Shown: positions 47,441-56,412 of the stretch, one piece after another
Position numbering within the stretch: the stretch's first letter is position 1
Layout: each line of letters opens with the position of its first letter
NCBI GenBank assembly: GCA_018716485.1
Contig: DVJY01000055.1
Location: 101,407 to 165,406, forward strand
Source of the DNA: Candidatus Scybalocola faecipullorum
GTDB lineage: Bacteria; Bacillota; Clostridia; Lachnospirales; Lachnospiraceae
Direction of reading: 5' to 3'
DNA length: 64,000 nucleotides
Notes under the pieces: model-generated
What the model was told of the DNA's origin: nothing
The model's database searches: none
What the model saw: the letters and a program-made list of their open reading frames with translations, nothing else
Program-made: the position numbers and the translations under genes

Positions 47441-48316
47441 ATGCGTTTTGTGATTGTAACGGGAATGTCAGGTGCCGGCAAAAGTTCTGCACTGAAAATG
47501 CTTGAGGATGCAGGTTATTTCTGTGTAGATAATTTGCCTGTACCTCTCATTTCCAAGTTTGCGGAGATCGCCTGCAGTGAAAGCGCAGCCATGCAGAAAG
47601 TAGCGCTGGGCATCGATATCAGAAGCGGCGAAGGTCTGGATAAGATGGATGAGGCGCTGGCAAATCTTGAAACGATCAATATTAATTACGAAATCCTCTA
47701 TCTGGAATGTGATGATCACGTCCTTGTCAAACGCTATAAAGAAACAAGACGCTCTCACCCGCTGTCAGGCAATGGAAGGATTGAAGACGGTATTGTCAAA
47801 GAACGCCGGAAGATGGAACCGCTGAAGAAAAAAGCTGCGTATATTATCGATACAAGCCAGCTTCTGACGCGGGAACTGAGAGCGGAAATTTTTAAAATAT
47901 TTGTGGAAAACCGTACATCTTACGGCAATTTTTTTGTGACAATTCTTTCTTTTGGATTCAAATATGGTATTCCATCGGATGCAGATCTTGTTTTTGACGT
48001 CCGTTTCCTGCCAAATCCGTATTATATTGATACAATGCGTCCGAAAACGGGCAATGACAGGGAAGTGTATGAATATGTGATGCAGTCGCCTCTTGCCCAT
48101 GAATTTTTAGATAAACTGGAAGATATGATCCGTTTTTTAATTCCTAATTACATTTCAGAAGGAAAAAACCAGCTGGTGATCGCCATCGGATGCACCGGGG
48201 GCAAACACAGGTCTGTAACGTTGGCAAATGCCCTTTATGACCGGTTGAAAACACTGGAATACGGCATTAAAGTCGAACACAGAGATATCGAAAAAGACAG
48301 TTATTACAGGAAGTGA
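47441..48316 (+). CDS. rapZ: RNase adapter protein RapZ / YvcJ (nucleotide-binding)
   Basis: A 291-residue P-loop protein with Walker A GMSGAGKSSA at the start and a conserved C-terminal domain with GCTGGKHRSV. In E. coli it guides RNase E to the GlmZ RNA; in Bacillus YvcJ affects competence and binds nucleotides. Between murB and whiA, a conserved arrangement in Firmicutes. AGGAGGAG precedes the ATG. Confidence 0.95.
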   Translation: MRFVIVTGMSGAGKSSALKMLEDAGYFCVDNLPVPLISKFAEIACSESAAMQKVALGIDIRSGEGLDKMDEALANLETININYEILYLECDDHVLVKRYKETRRSHPLSGNGRIEDGIVKERRKMEPLKKKAAYIIDTSQLLTRELRAEIFKIFVENRTSYGNFFVTILSFGFKYGIPSDADLVFDVRFLPNPYYIDTMRPKTGNDREVYEYVMQSPLAHEFLDKLEDMIRFLIPNYISEGKNQLVIAIGCTGGKHRSVTLANALYDRLKTLEYGIKVEHRDIEKDSYYRK

Positions 48317-48323
48317 GTGGATT

Positions 48324-49289
48324 ATGTCATTTTCAGGAAAAGTCAGAGAGGAGTTATCCAACCACATACCTGAGGCCAGACATTGTCAGATCGCCGAGCT
48401 TTCGGCGATCTTTGGTTTCTGTGGAAGGGTTATTTATACAGAAAAAGGGAAAATATATACAAAAATTCATACGGAAAACATATTTGTTGCAAGAAAGTAC
48501 TTTACATTATTGAAAAAATCATTTAATATTAATAGCGATGTCAGTGTTAGACGCAATATTTTCTTAAAAAAGAGCAGACTATATACGGTGGCGGTCGCAG
48601 ATGACACCCTGTCCAGAAAGATATTGCTGGCGGCCAGATTGATGACGCCGGATGGGGAGATTGAAGAAAACTGTTCACTGAAAGATAATCTTGTGATTCA
48701 GTCTACGTGCTGTCGGCGCGCTTTTTTAAGAGGGTCTTTTTTAGCGGCTGGTTCAATGAGTGATCCGGAAAAAACATATCATTTTGAAATCGCATGCCCA
48801 AGTGAAGATAAGGCAGAACTTCTTCGGGCTCTGATGGTTTCTTTCGATATTGATGCCAAAATTATCCAGAGAAAAAAATATTTTGTTGTTTACATTAAGG
48901 ATGGGGCGCAGATTGTAGACATGCTCAATGTGATGGAAGCCCATGTCTCTTTGATGGAACTGGAAAATATCCGCATTGAAAAGGAAATACGCAACAGCGT
49001 AAACCGGCAGGTCAACTGTGATACGGCAAATATCCGGAAAACAGTATCTGCGGCAGTCAAACAAGTCGAAGATATTAATTATATTAAAAACACTGTCGGA
49101 TTTGGCAATTTATCGGATGGACTGCGGGAGATGGCAGACCTGCGGCTGGCTTATCCGGAAGCAACATTACAGGAGCTTGGAAAGATGCTTTCCACGCCTG
49201 TGGGTAAGTCGGGTGTGAATCACCGGTTACGTAAATTGAGCCAAATAGCTAATGAGCTTAAGAGTGCAGCAGTTGAGCATTCGGAGTAA
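48324..49289 (+). CDS. whiA: DNA-binding protein WhiA
   Basis: A 321-residue protein with an N-terminal LAGLIDADG-like homing-endonuclease fold without catalytic residues (RRAFLRGSFLAAGSMS corresponds to the motif) and a C-terminal helix-turn-helix at about 225-315 (LRLAYPEATLQELGKML, GVNHRLRKL). It affects cell division and chromosome segregation in Bacillus and sporulation in Streptomyces. Starts 7 bp after rapZ. Confidence 0.95.
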   Translation: MSFSGKVREELSNHIPEARHCQIAELSAIFGFCGRVIYTEKGKIYTKIHTENIFVARKYFTLLKKSFNINSDVSVRRNIFLKKSRLYTVAVADDTLSRKILLAARLMTPDGEIEENCSLKDNLVIQSTCCRRAFLRGSFLAAGSMSDPEKTYHFEIACPSEDKAELLRALMVSFDIDAKIIQRKKYFVVYIKDGAQIVDMLNVMEAHVSLMELENIRIEKEIRNSVNRQVNCDTANIRKTVSAAVKQVEDINYIKNTVGFGNLSDGLREMADLRLAYPEATLQELGKMLSTPVGKSGVNHRLRKLSQIANELKSAAVEHSE

Positions 49290-49307
49290 GAAAGGCGAGG
49301 TACAATT

Positions 49308-49562
49308 ATGATTTCTAAAAGCATTACGATTAACATTCCAACGGGGTTAGAGGCAAGACCGGTCGCACTGTTAGTACAGGTTGCCAGCCAGTACGAGAGC
49401 AGGATTTATGTAGAAATCGCGGAAAAGAAAGTCAATGCCAAGAGTATTATGGGGATGATGAGTCTTGGAATTGCAGAAGGTGAACAGGTAACAATTATTG
49501 CTGATGGCGCGGATGAGGAAAATGCCGTTGCAGACATCGAGCAGTATTTAACAAAGAAATAG
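49308..49562 (+). CDS. crh: Crh-like HPr family protein (Glu15, Ser46)
   Basis: An 84-residue HPr fold. The PTS phospho-histidine at position 15 is replaced by Glu (GLEARPV in place of GLHARPA), so it cannot carry phosphate from enzyme I to sugars. Ser46, the HprK site, is kept in the motif KSIMGMMSL. In Bacillus, Crh (Gln15, Ser46) lies in the same rapZ-whiA neighbourhood and acts as a co-regulator of CcpA. A regulatory role is therefore likely, with Glu in place of Gln as a difference. It is 18 bp after whiA. Confidence 0.88.
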   Translation: MISKSITINIPTGLEARPVALLVQVASQYESRIYVEIAEKKVNAKSIMGMMSLGIAEGEQVTIIADGADEENAVADIEQYLTKK

Positions 49563-49593
49563 GCTCATGACAATAGATAAAGATTTAAATGTT

Positions 49594-49623
49594 TGCTGCG
49601 CAGCCCGTAAGGATTGTGCAGCA
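49594..49623 (+). terminator. Terminator after crh
   Basis: TGCTGCGCA (49594-49602) pairs with TGTGCAGCA (49615-49623) with one G-U pair, followed by a short T-rich tract. Probably ends the hprK cluster transcript. Confidence 0.6.
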
Positions 49624-49685
49624 TTTCTTAATTGCCGGGAAATTGTCTGAGCGTTGGATCGGCACAGGAAAGTCAGGGTGAACAG

Positions 49686-50141
49686 ATGAAATCAAAAGTA
49701 GATTTAGATATGATCAATCAATTTGACGGATTTGCAAGAGATATAGGTATTGTCATAACAAAGGCGCAGGATGGCACCGGTGAGGGCGTCCTTGAACTGG
49801 AAAAAAGACATTTTAATCCCATCGGCTCTGTTCACGGAGGCTGTCTTTTTTCCCTTATTGATACGACGTGCGGAATCGCTCTCAGTTCTGCGGGCGTATC
49901 GTGTACAACACTGTCTTCGAGTATCGAATATTTAAAAGGTGCCATGAAAGGTGTTTCCCATAAATTGTATGCCAAAGCAAGGCCGCTTCGCATTGGCAGA
50001 AAGATTGCGGTTTACGAAGCGACAATCGAGGATGACCGCGGGACGCTGATCTGTCACGCGACGGTTGATTTCTATGTGATGTCGGAAAAGTATCGGGATA
50101 AATACGCAAAAGAATCCTACGGCATAGATACGCAGCAGTAA
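49686..50141 (+). CDS. PaaI-type acyl-CoA thioesterase
   Basis: A 151-residue hotdog-fold protein. The PaaI signature HFNPIGSVHGGCLFSLIDTTCG is visible (split here by known motif HGG at about residues 49-51). Likely hydrolyses aromatic or medium-chain acyl-CoA. ATG at 49686 follows CAGGGTG; longer in-frame sequence from 49632 overlaps the region after the terminator. The second dnaE-leader repeat begins 41 bp after its stop. Confidence 0.83.
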   Translation: MKSKVDLDMINQFDGFARDIGIVITKAQDGTGEGVLELEKRHFNPIGSVHGGCLFSLIDTTCGIALSSAGVSCTTLSSSIEYLKGAMKGVSHKLYAKARPLRIGRKIAVYEATIEDDRGTLICHATVDFYVMSEKYRDKYAKESYGIDTQQ

Positions 50142-50181
50142 TGACGCGGCAGCTGCGGCAGAAGGAGGAAGTTTGGAAGCA

Positions 50182-50235
50182 AACTTCCAAATCTACCATT
50201 ATTGACGCAGCAAGTGCGTCAGGAAGGAGGAAAAG
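50182..50235 (+). repeat. 54-bp leader repeat, copy 2 (dnaE leader)
   Basis: Pairs with copy 1 at 44402-44455. Has hairpin TGACGCA/TGCGTCA (50203-50221, loop GCAAG), preceded by a perfect stem GGAAGTTT (50167-50174) / AAACTTCC (50181-50188). It ends in GGAGGAAAAG, the ribosome site for the dnaE ATG at 50236. Confidence 0.85.
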
Positions 50236-53200
50236 ATGAATTTTACACATTTACATGTCCATACAGAATACAGTCTTTTGGACGGCTCCAACAAAATCAA
50301 AGAGCTTATTGGGCGCACGAAGGAACTCGGCATGGACAGTGTGGCGATCACCGACCATGGTGTGATGTATGGTGTGATTGATTTCTATAAAGAGGCAACG
50401 AAAAACGGTATACGCCCGATTATCGGATGTGAAGTTTATGTGGCTCCGGGGTCACGTTTCGACCGTGATCCGTCGGCATCCAATCGTTATCATCATCTGG
50501 TTCTTCTCGCTGAAAATAATGAGGGCTATCACAACCTTATTAAAATTGTATCACGGGGGTTTACGGAAGGATTTTATTATAAGCCGAGGATCGATAAGGA
50601 ACTGATAAGGCAGTATCACCAGGGGATTATTGCCCTGAGCGCCTGCCTCGCCGGTGAAGTTCCGGATCTGATCAGCAGAGGATTTTATGAAGAAGCAAAG
50701 CTGGCAGCGCTGGAGATGGAGGAGGTTTTCGGCAGGGGCAATTATTTTTTGGAACTTCAGGATCACGGCATACCGATGCAGAAAACAGTCAATCAGGCGC
50801 TGCTGCGCATGAGCAAAGAAACAGGCATAGAGCTTGTGGCCACCAACGATATTCATTATACCTATTCGGAAGATGCCGAAGCCCATGATATTTTGCTGTG
50901 CATACAGACGGGGAAAAAAGTGACCGATGAAGACCGTATGCGCTACGAGGGCGGTCAGTTTTATGTGAAATCCCCCGAAGAGATGGCGCAGCTGTTTCCG
51001 TATGCACTGGAAGCGCTTGAAAATACGCATAAAATTGCCATGCGCTGCCATGTGGAGATCGAGTTCGGACATTATAAATTGCCAAAGTTTCCGGTGCCTG
51101 ACGGCTACAGTGCGTGGGAGTATCTTCAGAAACTTGTTTACGACGGTTTTGCAAAACGTTATCCGGATCAGCCGGAACCGCTTAAAGAACGGGTGGATTA
51201 CGAACTTAATACGATCAGTACTATGGGATTTGTGGATTACTTTCTCATCGTCTGGGATTTTATCCATTATGCAAAACAAAACGGCATCAGCGTCGGTCCC
51301 GGACGGGGTTCTGCCGCCGGAAGCATTGTTTCCTACTGCCTTGAAATCACCAATCTGGATCCGATCAAATACCAGCTGCTGTTTGAGCGATTTTTAAATC
51401 CCCAGCGTGTGACCATGCCGGATATTGATGTGGATTTCTGTTTTGAACGGCGTCAGGAAGTGATCGATTATGTTGTACGCAAATACGGAAAAGATCATGT
51501 GGCGCAGATCGTGACTTTCGGAACGATGGCGGCGAGAGCGGTCATCAGAGATGTGGGGCGTGTTCTGGATATGCCGTATGCCTTTGTGGATTCTGTGGCG
51601 AAGATGATCCCCACAGAACTTGGCATTACCATTGACAAAGCGCTGAAGCACAATCCTGAATTTAAGGCGGCTTATGACAGCGATACGCAGATCCATTATC
51701 TGGTTGATATGTCCAAACGTCTTGAAGGGCTGCCGCGGCATGCTTCCATGCATGCAGCCGGCGTTGTTATCAGCCCGAAGGCAGTGGATGAGTATGTACC
51801 TCTTTCCAGAGGTTCTGATGACGCCATCACAACCCAGTTTACGATGACGACCTTGGAAGAATTGGGACTTTTGAAAATGGACTTTCTTGGGCTTCGCACG
51901 CTGACGGTCATCCAAAACGCAGTGCGCCTGATCAATCGGCGCCCGGGTGTTTCTGTCAATATTGACGAGATTGATTATGACGATAAGAACGTGTTTGACC
52001 TGATCAGTTCGGGAAAGACGGAAGGTGTTTTTCAGCTTGAAAGTTCTGGCATGAAAAACTTCATGAAGGAATTAAAGCCAAACAGTCTGGAAGACATTAT
52101 CGCAGGGATTTCCCTGTACCGTCCGGGGCCGATGGATTTCATACCGAGATACATAGAAGGCAAAAACAATCCGGATTCCATCCATTACGACTGCCCTCAG
52201 CTTGAAGAAATTCTTGCGCCGACCTACGGCTGTATCGTCTACCAGGAGCAGGTTATGCAGATCGTCATGCGTCTGGCCGGCTATGACTTGGGCCGAAGCG
52301 ATCTTGTAAGGCGTGCCATGTCCAAGAAAAAAGCGGATGTGATGGCAAAGGAGCGGGAATATTTTGTATACGGCAATGAAGAATATCATGTGCCGGGCTG
52401 TATTGCCAACGGGCTGGATGAAAAAACAGCCAATAAGATTTTCGATGAAATGACAGATTTTGCAAAATATGCGTTTAACAAGTCCCATGCCGCGGCATAT
52501 ACGATTGTTTCCTACCAGACGGCGTGGCTGAAATGCTATTATCCGGTGGAATTCATGGCTGCGCTGATGACTTCTGTGATGGATAAATCAACGAAAGTTG
52601 CCGAGTATGTGATGGTATGCCGTCAGATGGGCATTGAGATTCTGCCTCCGGATATTAACGACAGTGAGCGGGATTTTTCTGTGACCGACGGGAAAATACG
52701 GTATGCTCTGTCAGCGATCAAGAGTATCGGAAGAACGTTTATTGACGGTATGGTTAAAGAGCGGGATTACGGCGGACCGTTTAAAAACCTGAAAGATTTT
52801 TGTGAAAGAATGTATGGGAAAGATTTGAACAAGCGTACAATCGAAAACTTTATTAAGGGCGGCGCCGTTGACAGTCTCGGTCATACGCGGCGGCAGCAGA
52901 TGATGGTTTATGCTCAGATGCTGGATCAGGTAGCTGCGGACCGTAAAAAGGCGATGAGCGGACAGATGAGTCTGTTTGATTTTGTCAGCGATGAAGAAAA
53001 AGAAAGCTTCATGATCCATTATCCGCAAGTGGGCGAGTATGATAAAGAAGATCTTCTGGCCTATGAAAAAGAGGTACTCGGTATCTATGTCAGCGGCCAT
53101 CCGCTGGAAGAATATGCGCAGGTTCTTGAAAAAGAGACTACAGCGGTTTCGGCGGATTTTATACCGGACGATGAGACTGGCGATATCAGTCTGAAAGACG

Positions 53201-53700
53201 GACAGATAGTGACTGTGGGCGGAATGATCGAGACAAAAACACTGAAAGTGACGAGAACCAATAAAATGATGGCCTTTCTCAATTTGGAAGACCTTTACGG
53301 ATCGGTTGAGGTCGTTGTATTTCCAAATGATTATGAACGCAATAAAGCTTATTTGAATGAGGAAGAAAAAATCCTTGTGCGCGGCAGGGTTTCGGCCAGC
53401 GAAGATCAGCAGGCAAAAGTGATCTGCGAAAAGATCACACCGCTGCGGCAGCCTGCCCGCCAGCTGTGGCTTCAGTTTGCAACAAAGCAGGATTTTCTAA
53501 CTAATGAACAAAAAATATATGATATTATTGTGAATCATGACGGGAATGACGAGATAATTATTTTTTGCAAAGCAGAAAAGGCTATAAAAAAATTGCCGCG
53601 GGCAAATAATATTCGTATAAATGACGATGTTTTGGAGGCCTTTAAGGCAGTTTTTGGAGAAAGTAACGTCCGAATCACACAATCTATCTTGAAAAACTGA
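50236..53700 (+). CDS. dnaE: DNA polymerase III alpha subunit DnaE
   Basis: An 1154-residue C-family replicative polymerase. The PHP domain opens with HVHTEYSLLDG and the palm has the catalytic aspartates in PDIDVDF (Asp396, Asp398, Asp400). The finger region, tandem helix-hairpin-helix (about 830-900) and OB domain (about 985-1070: TVGGMIETKTLKVTRTNK) follow. Length and layout are those of DnaE1. In this lineage a separate PolC usually does leading-strand synthesis. The start codon sits directly after the 54-bp repeat. Confidence 0.97.
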   Translation: MNFTHLHVHTEYSLLDGSNKIKELIGRTKELGMDSVAITDHGVMYGVIDFYKEATKNGIRPIIGCEVYVAPGSRFDRDPSASNRYHHLVLLAENNEGYHNLIKIVSRGFTEGFYYKPRIDKELIRQYHQGIIALSACLAGEVPDLISRGFYEEAKLAALEMEEVFGRGNYFLELQDHGIPMQKTVNQALLRMSKETGIELVATNDIHYTYSEDAEAHDILLCIQTGKKVTDEDRMRYEGGQFYVKSPEEMAQLFPYALEALENTHKIAMRCHVEIEFGHYKLPKFPVPDGYSAWEYLQKLVYDGFAKRYPDQPEPLKERVDYELNTISTMGFVDYFLIVWDFIHYAKQNGISVGPGRGSAAGSIVSYCLEITNLDPIKYQLLFERFLNPQRVTMPDIDVDFCFERRQEVIDYVVRKYGKDHVAQIVTFGTMAARAVIRDVGRVLDMPYAFVDSVAKMIPTELGITIDKALKHNPEFKAAYDSDTQIHYLVDMSKRLEGLPRHASMHAAGVVISPKAVDEYVPLSRGSDDAITTQFTMTTLEELGLLKMDFLGLRTLTVIQNAVRLINRRPGVSVNIDEIDYDDKNVFDLISSGKTEGVFQLESSGMKNFMKELKPNSLEDIIAGISLYRPGPMDFIPRYIEGKNNPDSIHYDCPQLEEILAPTYGCIVYQEQVMQIVMRLAGYDLGRSDLVRRAMSKKKADVMAKEREYFVYGNEEYHVPGCIANGLDEKTANKIFDEMTDFAKYAFNKSHAAAYTIVSYQTAWLKCYYPVEFMAALMTSVMDKSTKVAEYVMVCRQMGIEILPPDINDSERDFSVTDGKIRYALSAIKSIGRTFIDGMVKERDYGGPFKNLKDFCERMYGKDLNKRTIENFIKGGAVDSLGHTRRQQMMVYAQMLDQVAADRKKAMSGQMSLFDFVSDEEKESFMIHYPQVGEYDKEDLLAYEKEVLGIYVSGHPLEEYAQVLEKETTAVSADFIPDDETGDISLKDGQIVTVGGMIETKTLKVTRTNKMMAFLNLEDLYGSVEVVVFPNDYERNKAYLNEEEKILVRGRVSASEDQQAKVICEKITPLRQPARQLWLQFATKQDFLTNEQKIYDIIVNHDGNDEIIIFCKAEKAIKKLPRANNIRINDDVLEAFKAVFGESNVRITQSILKN

Positions 53701-53717
53701 AGCAAATCGTATAGAAT
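53689..53717 (+). promoter_or_regulatory. Promoter for pfkA
   Basis: TTGAAA (53689-53694), 17-nt spacer, TAGAAT (53712-53717), starting inside the last codons of dnaE. Confidence 0.7.
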
Positions 53718-53803
53718 AAAAACGAGTAAAGATGTTAAAAACATAATAGACAGTTATGTTTAAAACGTTATAAACAGTGAAACAAATAAATGGAGGTAAG
53801 AGC

Positions 53804-54781
53804 ATGAGTGAGCAGAAGATAAAAACAATTGGTGTTTTAACGAGCGGCGGCGATGCTCCGGGTATGAATGCGGCAATTCGTGCGGTTGTCCGTACAGCAG
53901 CAGCTTACGGATGCAAAGTGAAAGGAATTCAAAAAGGATACAGCGGTCTGCTGGATGAAGAAATCATCGATATGGATGTGACAAGCGTTGCGGATATCCT
54001 TCAGAGAGGCGGTACGATTTTGTATACGGCCAGATGTTCTGAATTCCGTACACTGGAAGGTCAGAAAAAAGGTGCGGAAATCTGCCGTAAGCACGGCATT
54101 GACGGTGTTGTTGTCATCGGCGGCGACGGCTCATTCCAGGGCGCACAGAAACTGTCCAGACTGGGCATCAATACGATCGGTGTTCCGGGAACCATAGACC
54201 TTGACATTGCCTGTACAGAATATACGATTGGTTTTGATACAGCGGTTAATACAGCGATGGAAGCCATTGATAAAGTGCGTGATACATCCACATCTCATGA
54301 AAGATGCAGTATCATTGAAGTTATGGGAAGAAGCGCCGGCTATATAGCATTATGGTGCGGCATTGCCAACGGAGCGGAAGATATCCTGCTTCCGGAGATG
54401 TATGATTACGATGAGAATGCGATTATCGATAATATTATTAAAAATAAAAAGCGGGGCAAGAAACATCATATTATTGTTAATGCAGAAGGTATCGGACATT
54501 CTGCAAGTATGGCAAAGCGTATCGAAGCTGCTACTGGCGTTGAGACACGTGCGACGATTCTCGGTCATCTGCAAAGAGGCGGAAGCCCGACGGCAAAAGA
54601 CCGCGTGTATGCTTCCATGATGGGCGCTTATGCTGTAGATGCTCTTGTATCAGGCAAATCCAACCGTGTTATTGCATACAAGCACGGCGAATATGTAGAT
54701 TACGATATTGAAGAAGCACTGGCGATGAAGAAAGATATCGACCCGTATCAGTACAGTGTTTCAAAAATATTAGCTATTTGA
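53804..54781 (+). CDS. pfkA: 6-phosphofructokinase, ATP-dependent
   Basis: A 325-residue glycolytic enzyme. Nucleotide-binding LTSGGDAPGMNAAIR is at residues 12-26. GGDGS with Gly109 at the position that is Asp in pyrophosphate enzymes indicates ATP use. Catalytic Asp132 and Asp134 are in GTIDLD; the normal residue between them is Asn (TIDND) and here it is Leu. ATG at 53804 is chosen over GTG at 53777 because TGGAGGT precedes it. It is followed by a terminator. Confidence 0.95.
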   Translation: MSEQKIKTIGVLTSGGDAPGMNAAIRAVVRTAAAYGCKVKGIQKGYSGLLDEEIIDMDVTSVADILQRGGTILYTARCSEFRTLEGQKKGAEICRKHGIDGVVVIGGDGSFQGAQKLSRLGINTIGVPGTIDLDIACTEYTIGFDTAVNTAMEAIDKVRDTSTSHERCSIIEVMGRSAGYIALWCGIANGAEDILLPEMYDYDENAIIDNIIKNKKRGKKHHIIVNAEGIGHSASMAKRIEAATGVETRATILGHLQRGGSPTAKDRVYASMMGAYAVDALVSGKSNRVIAYKHGEYVDYDIEEALAMKKDIDPYQYSVSKILAI

Positions 54782-54822
54782 TGTCCGCTGAAGGACAGAT
54801 TTTTACGATTGAAAATTTGTGT

Positions 54823-54869
54823 AAACTGCTGCATATGTCAGGTAAAAAAACTGCATATGCAGCAGTTTT
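54823..54869 (+). terminator. Terminator of pfkA
   Basis: AAACTGCTGCATATG (54823-54837) pairs with CATATGCAGCAGTTT (54854-54868), followed by TTTTG. Confidence 0.75.
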
Positions 54870-54873
54870 GCTG

Positions 54874-54902
54874 TTGTCATGTGTATGAAATGATGCTATA
54901 AT
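54874..54902 (+). promoter_or_regulatory. Promoter for potassium-uptake pair
   Basis: TTGTCA (54874-54879), 17-nt spacer, TATAAT (54897-54902). Confidence 0.8.
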
Positions 54903-54984
54903 ACTCCTGTCTTTACGCTAAAAATAAAAAGGGAAAATGGCACTGCCGCATATATAAGTGCGGCATGTACACATGGAGGAAATG

Positions 54985-56382
54985 ATGGCACAGGAAGATG
55001 AGTCAGCATTAAAAAAACGATGGAAATTTTCTACAACGCAGATTATTGCATTCGGTTTTTTACTTATGATTTTTATCGGGGCAGTTTTGCTGACGCTGCC
55101 AATCTCATCTGCCGACGGCAGTTTTACACCGTTTGTTGATGCTTTGTTTACATCGACGACGGCAAGCTGTGTGACCGGTCTTGTCACAGTGAATACACTG
55201 CAGCACTGGAATTTGTTCGGCCATATTATTATTTTGCTGCTGATTCAGTTCGGCGGCTGGGGCGTCATTACATTTACGACCATATTTTTAATGATGCTCG
55301 GAAAGCGAATTACACTTCGCCAGCGTATGCTGATACAGGATGCGTATAATCTCAATACGTTAAAAGGGCTTGTAAAGCTGACGATTAAAATTATCAAAGG
55401 GACAGTCATTATCGAAGGCGCGGGCGCGTTGCTGTATATGATCAAATTTATCCCCGAATACGGCATTCTTCAGGGGGCGTGGAAGTCTTTATTTACGTCT
55501 GTCAGCGCTTTCTGCAATGCGGGTATTGATATTATCGGCACAGAAAGTCTTGCGCCGTACAGAGGCAGCTTTATCGTTAATTTTACGACGATTGCTTTAA
55601 TAGTCATCGGGGGTATCGGCTTTTTCGTATGGTGGGATTTTATCGCAGCTGTAAAGAAAAAGGAAGGTATGCGGCGGACACCGCTGAATATTTTCAGAAG
55701 ATTGTCTCTGCACAGTAAAATTGTTATTACAACGACAGCAATACTTATTTTCGGCGGTACTTTATTTATTTTGATCGCAGATTTTAATAACCCGCTGTCA
55801 TTGGGCGAACTGCCTCTGCATGAAAAAATTTATGCATCATTTTTCCAGGCAGTTACTGTAAGAACGGCAGGATACCAGACGATGCTTCAGGAGAATTTTT
55901 CAAATGCCACACAGATGATGTCTATGCTGCTGATGTTTGTCGGCGGTTCTCCGGGAGGTACCGCAGGCGGTGTTAAGACCGCAACGGTTGCCATGATTTA
56001 TATCAGTGTAGTTTCTATGCTGAAAGGGAAAAAGTGCACGGAAGTCTTTAACAGAAAGATTGCTAATGACGTAGTACTCAAAGGTTTATCTGTTATTGTC
56101 ATCAGCCTTTCGGTATTATTGATCAGCACGATCGCGCTTTCGATTGTTATGGAAGACAGCAGTATGATGGATATTGCTTATGAGACGACTTCCGCGATTG
56201 CGACTGTCGGCCTGAGCCGGTCATTTACACCGAGTCTGAATACGATAGGCAAAGTGATTATCATTGCGACAATGTATATCGGACGCGTGGGACCGATTTC
56301 TATGGCACTGGCATTTAATGTTTATGGCAGACGGAAAGCGAAAAATATACAGCTTCCGGAAGAAAAGATTATGGTTGGATAA
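54985..56382 (+). CDS. ktrB: Potassium uptake channel subunit, Trk/KtrB type
   Basis: A 465-residue membrane protein with four membrane-pore-membrane repeats. The selectivity-filter loops are recognisable: TASCVTGL, SAFCNAGI, TVRTAGY and SAIATVGL. Each keeps the glycine central to K+ selection. It works with the cytosolic gating subunit encoded 30 bp downstream. Start at 54985 is chosen because GGAGGA lies four bases before it; ATGs at 54958 and 54982 are also in frame. Confidence 0.93.
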   Translation: MAQEDESALKKRWKFSTTQIIAFGFLLMIFIGAVLLTLPISSADGSFTPFVDALFTSTTASCVTGLVTVNTLQHWNLFGHIIILLLIQFGGWGVITFTTIFLMMLGKRITLRQRMLIQDAYNLNTLKGLVKLTIKIIKGTVIIEGAGALLYMIKFIPEYGILQGAWKSLFTSVSAFCNAGIDIIGTESLAPYRGSFIVNFTTIALIVIGGIGFFVWWDFIAAVKKKEGMRRTPLNIFRRLSLHSKIVITTTAILIFGGTLFILIADFNNPLSLGELPLHEKIYASFFQAVTVRTAGYQTMLQENFSNATQMMSMLLMFVGGSPGGTAGGVKTATVAMIYISVVSMLKGKKCTEVFNRKIANDVVLKGLSVIVISLSVLLISTIALSIVMEDSSMMDIAYETTSAIATVGLSRSFTPSLNTIGKVIIIATMYIGRVGPISMALAFNVYGRRKAKNIQLPEEKIMVG

Positions 56383-56412
56383 ATTCAGGTGCATGGAGGA
56401 AAGAAGATCATT

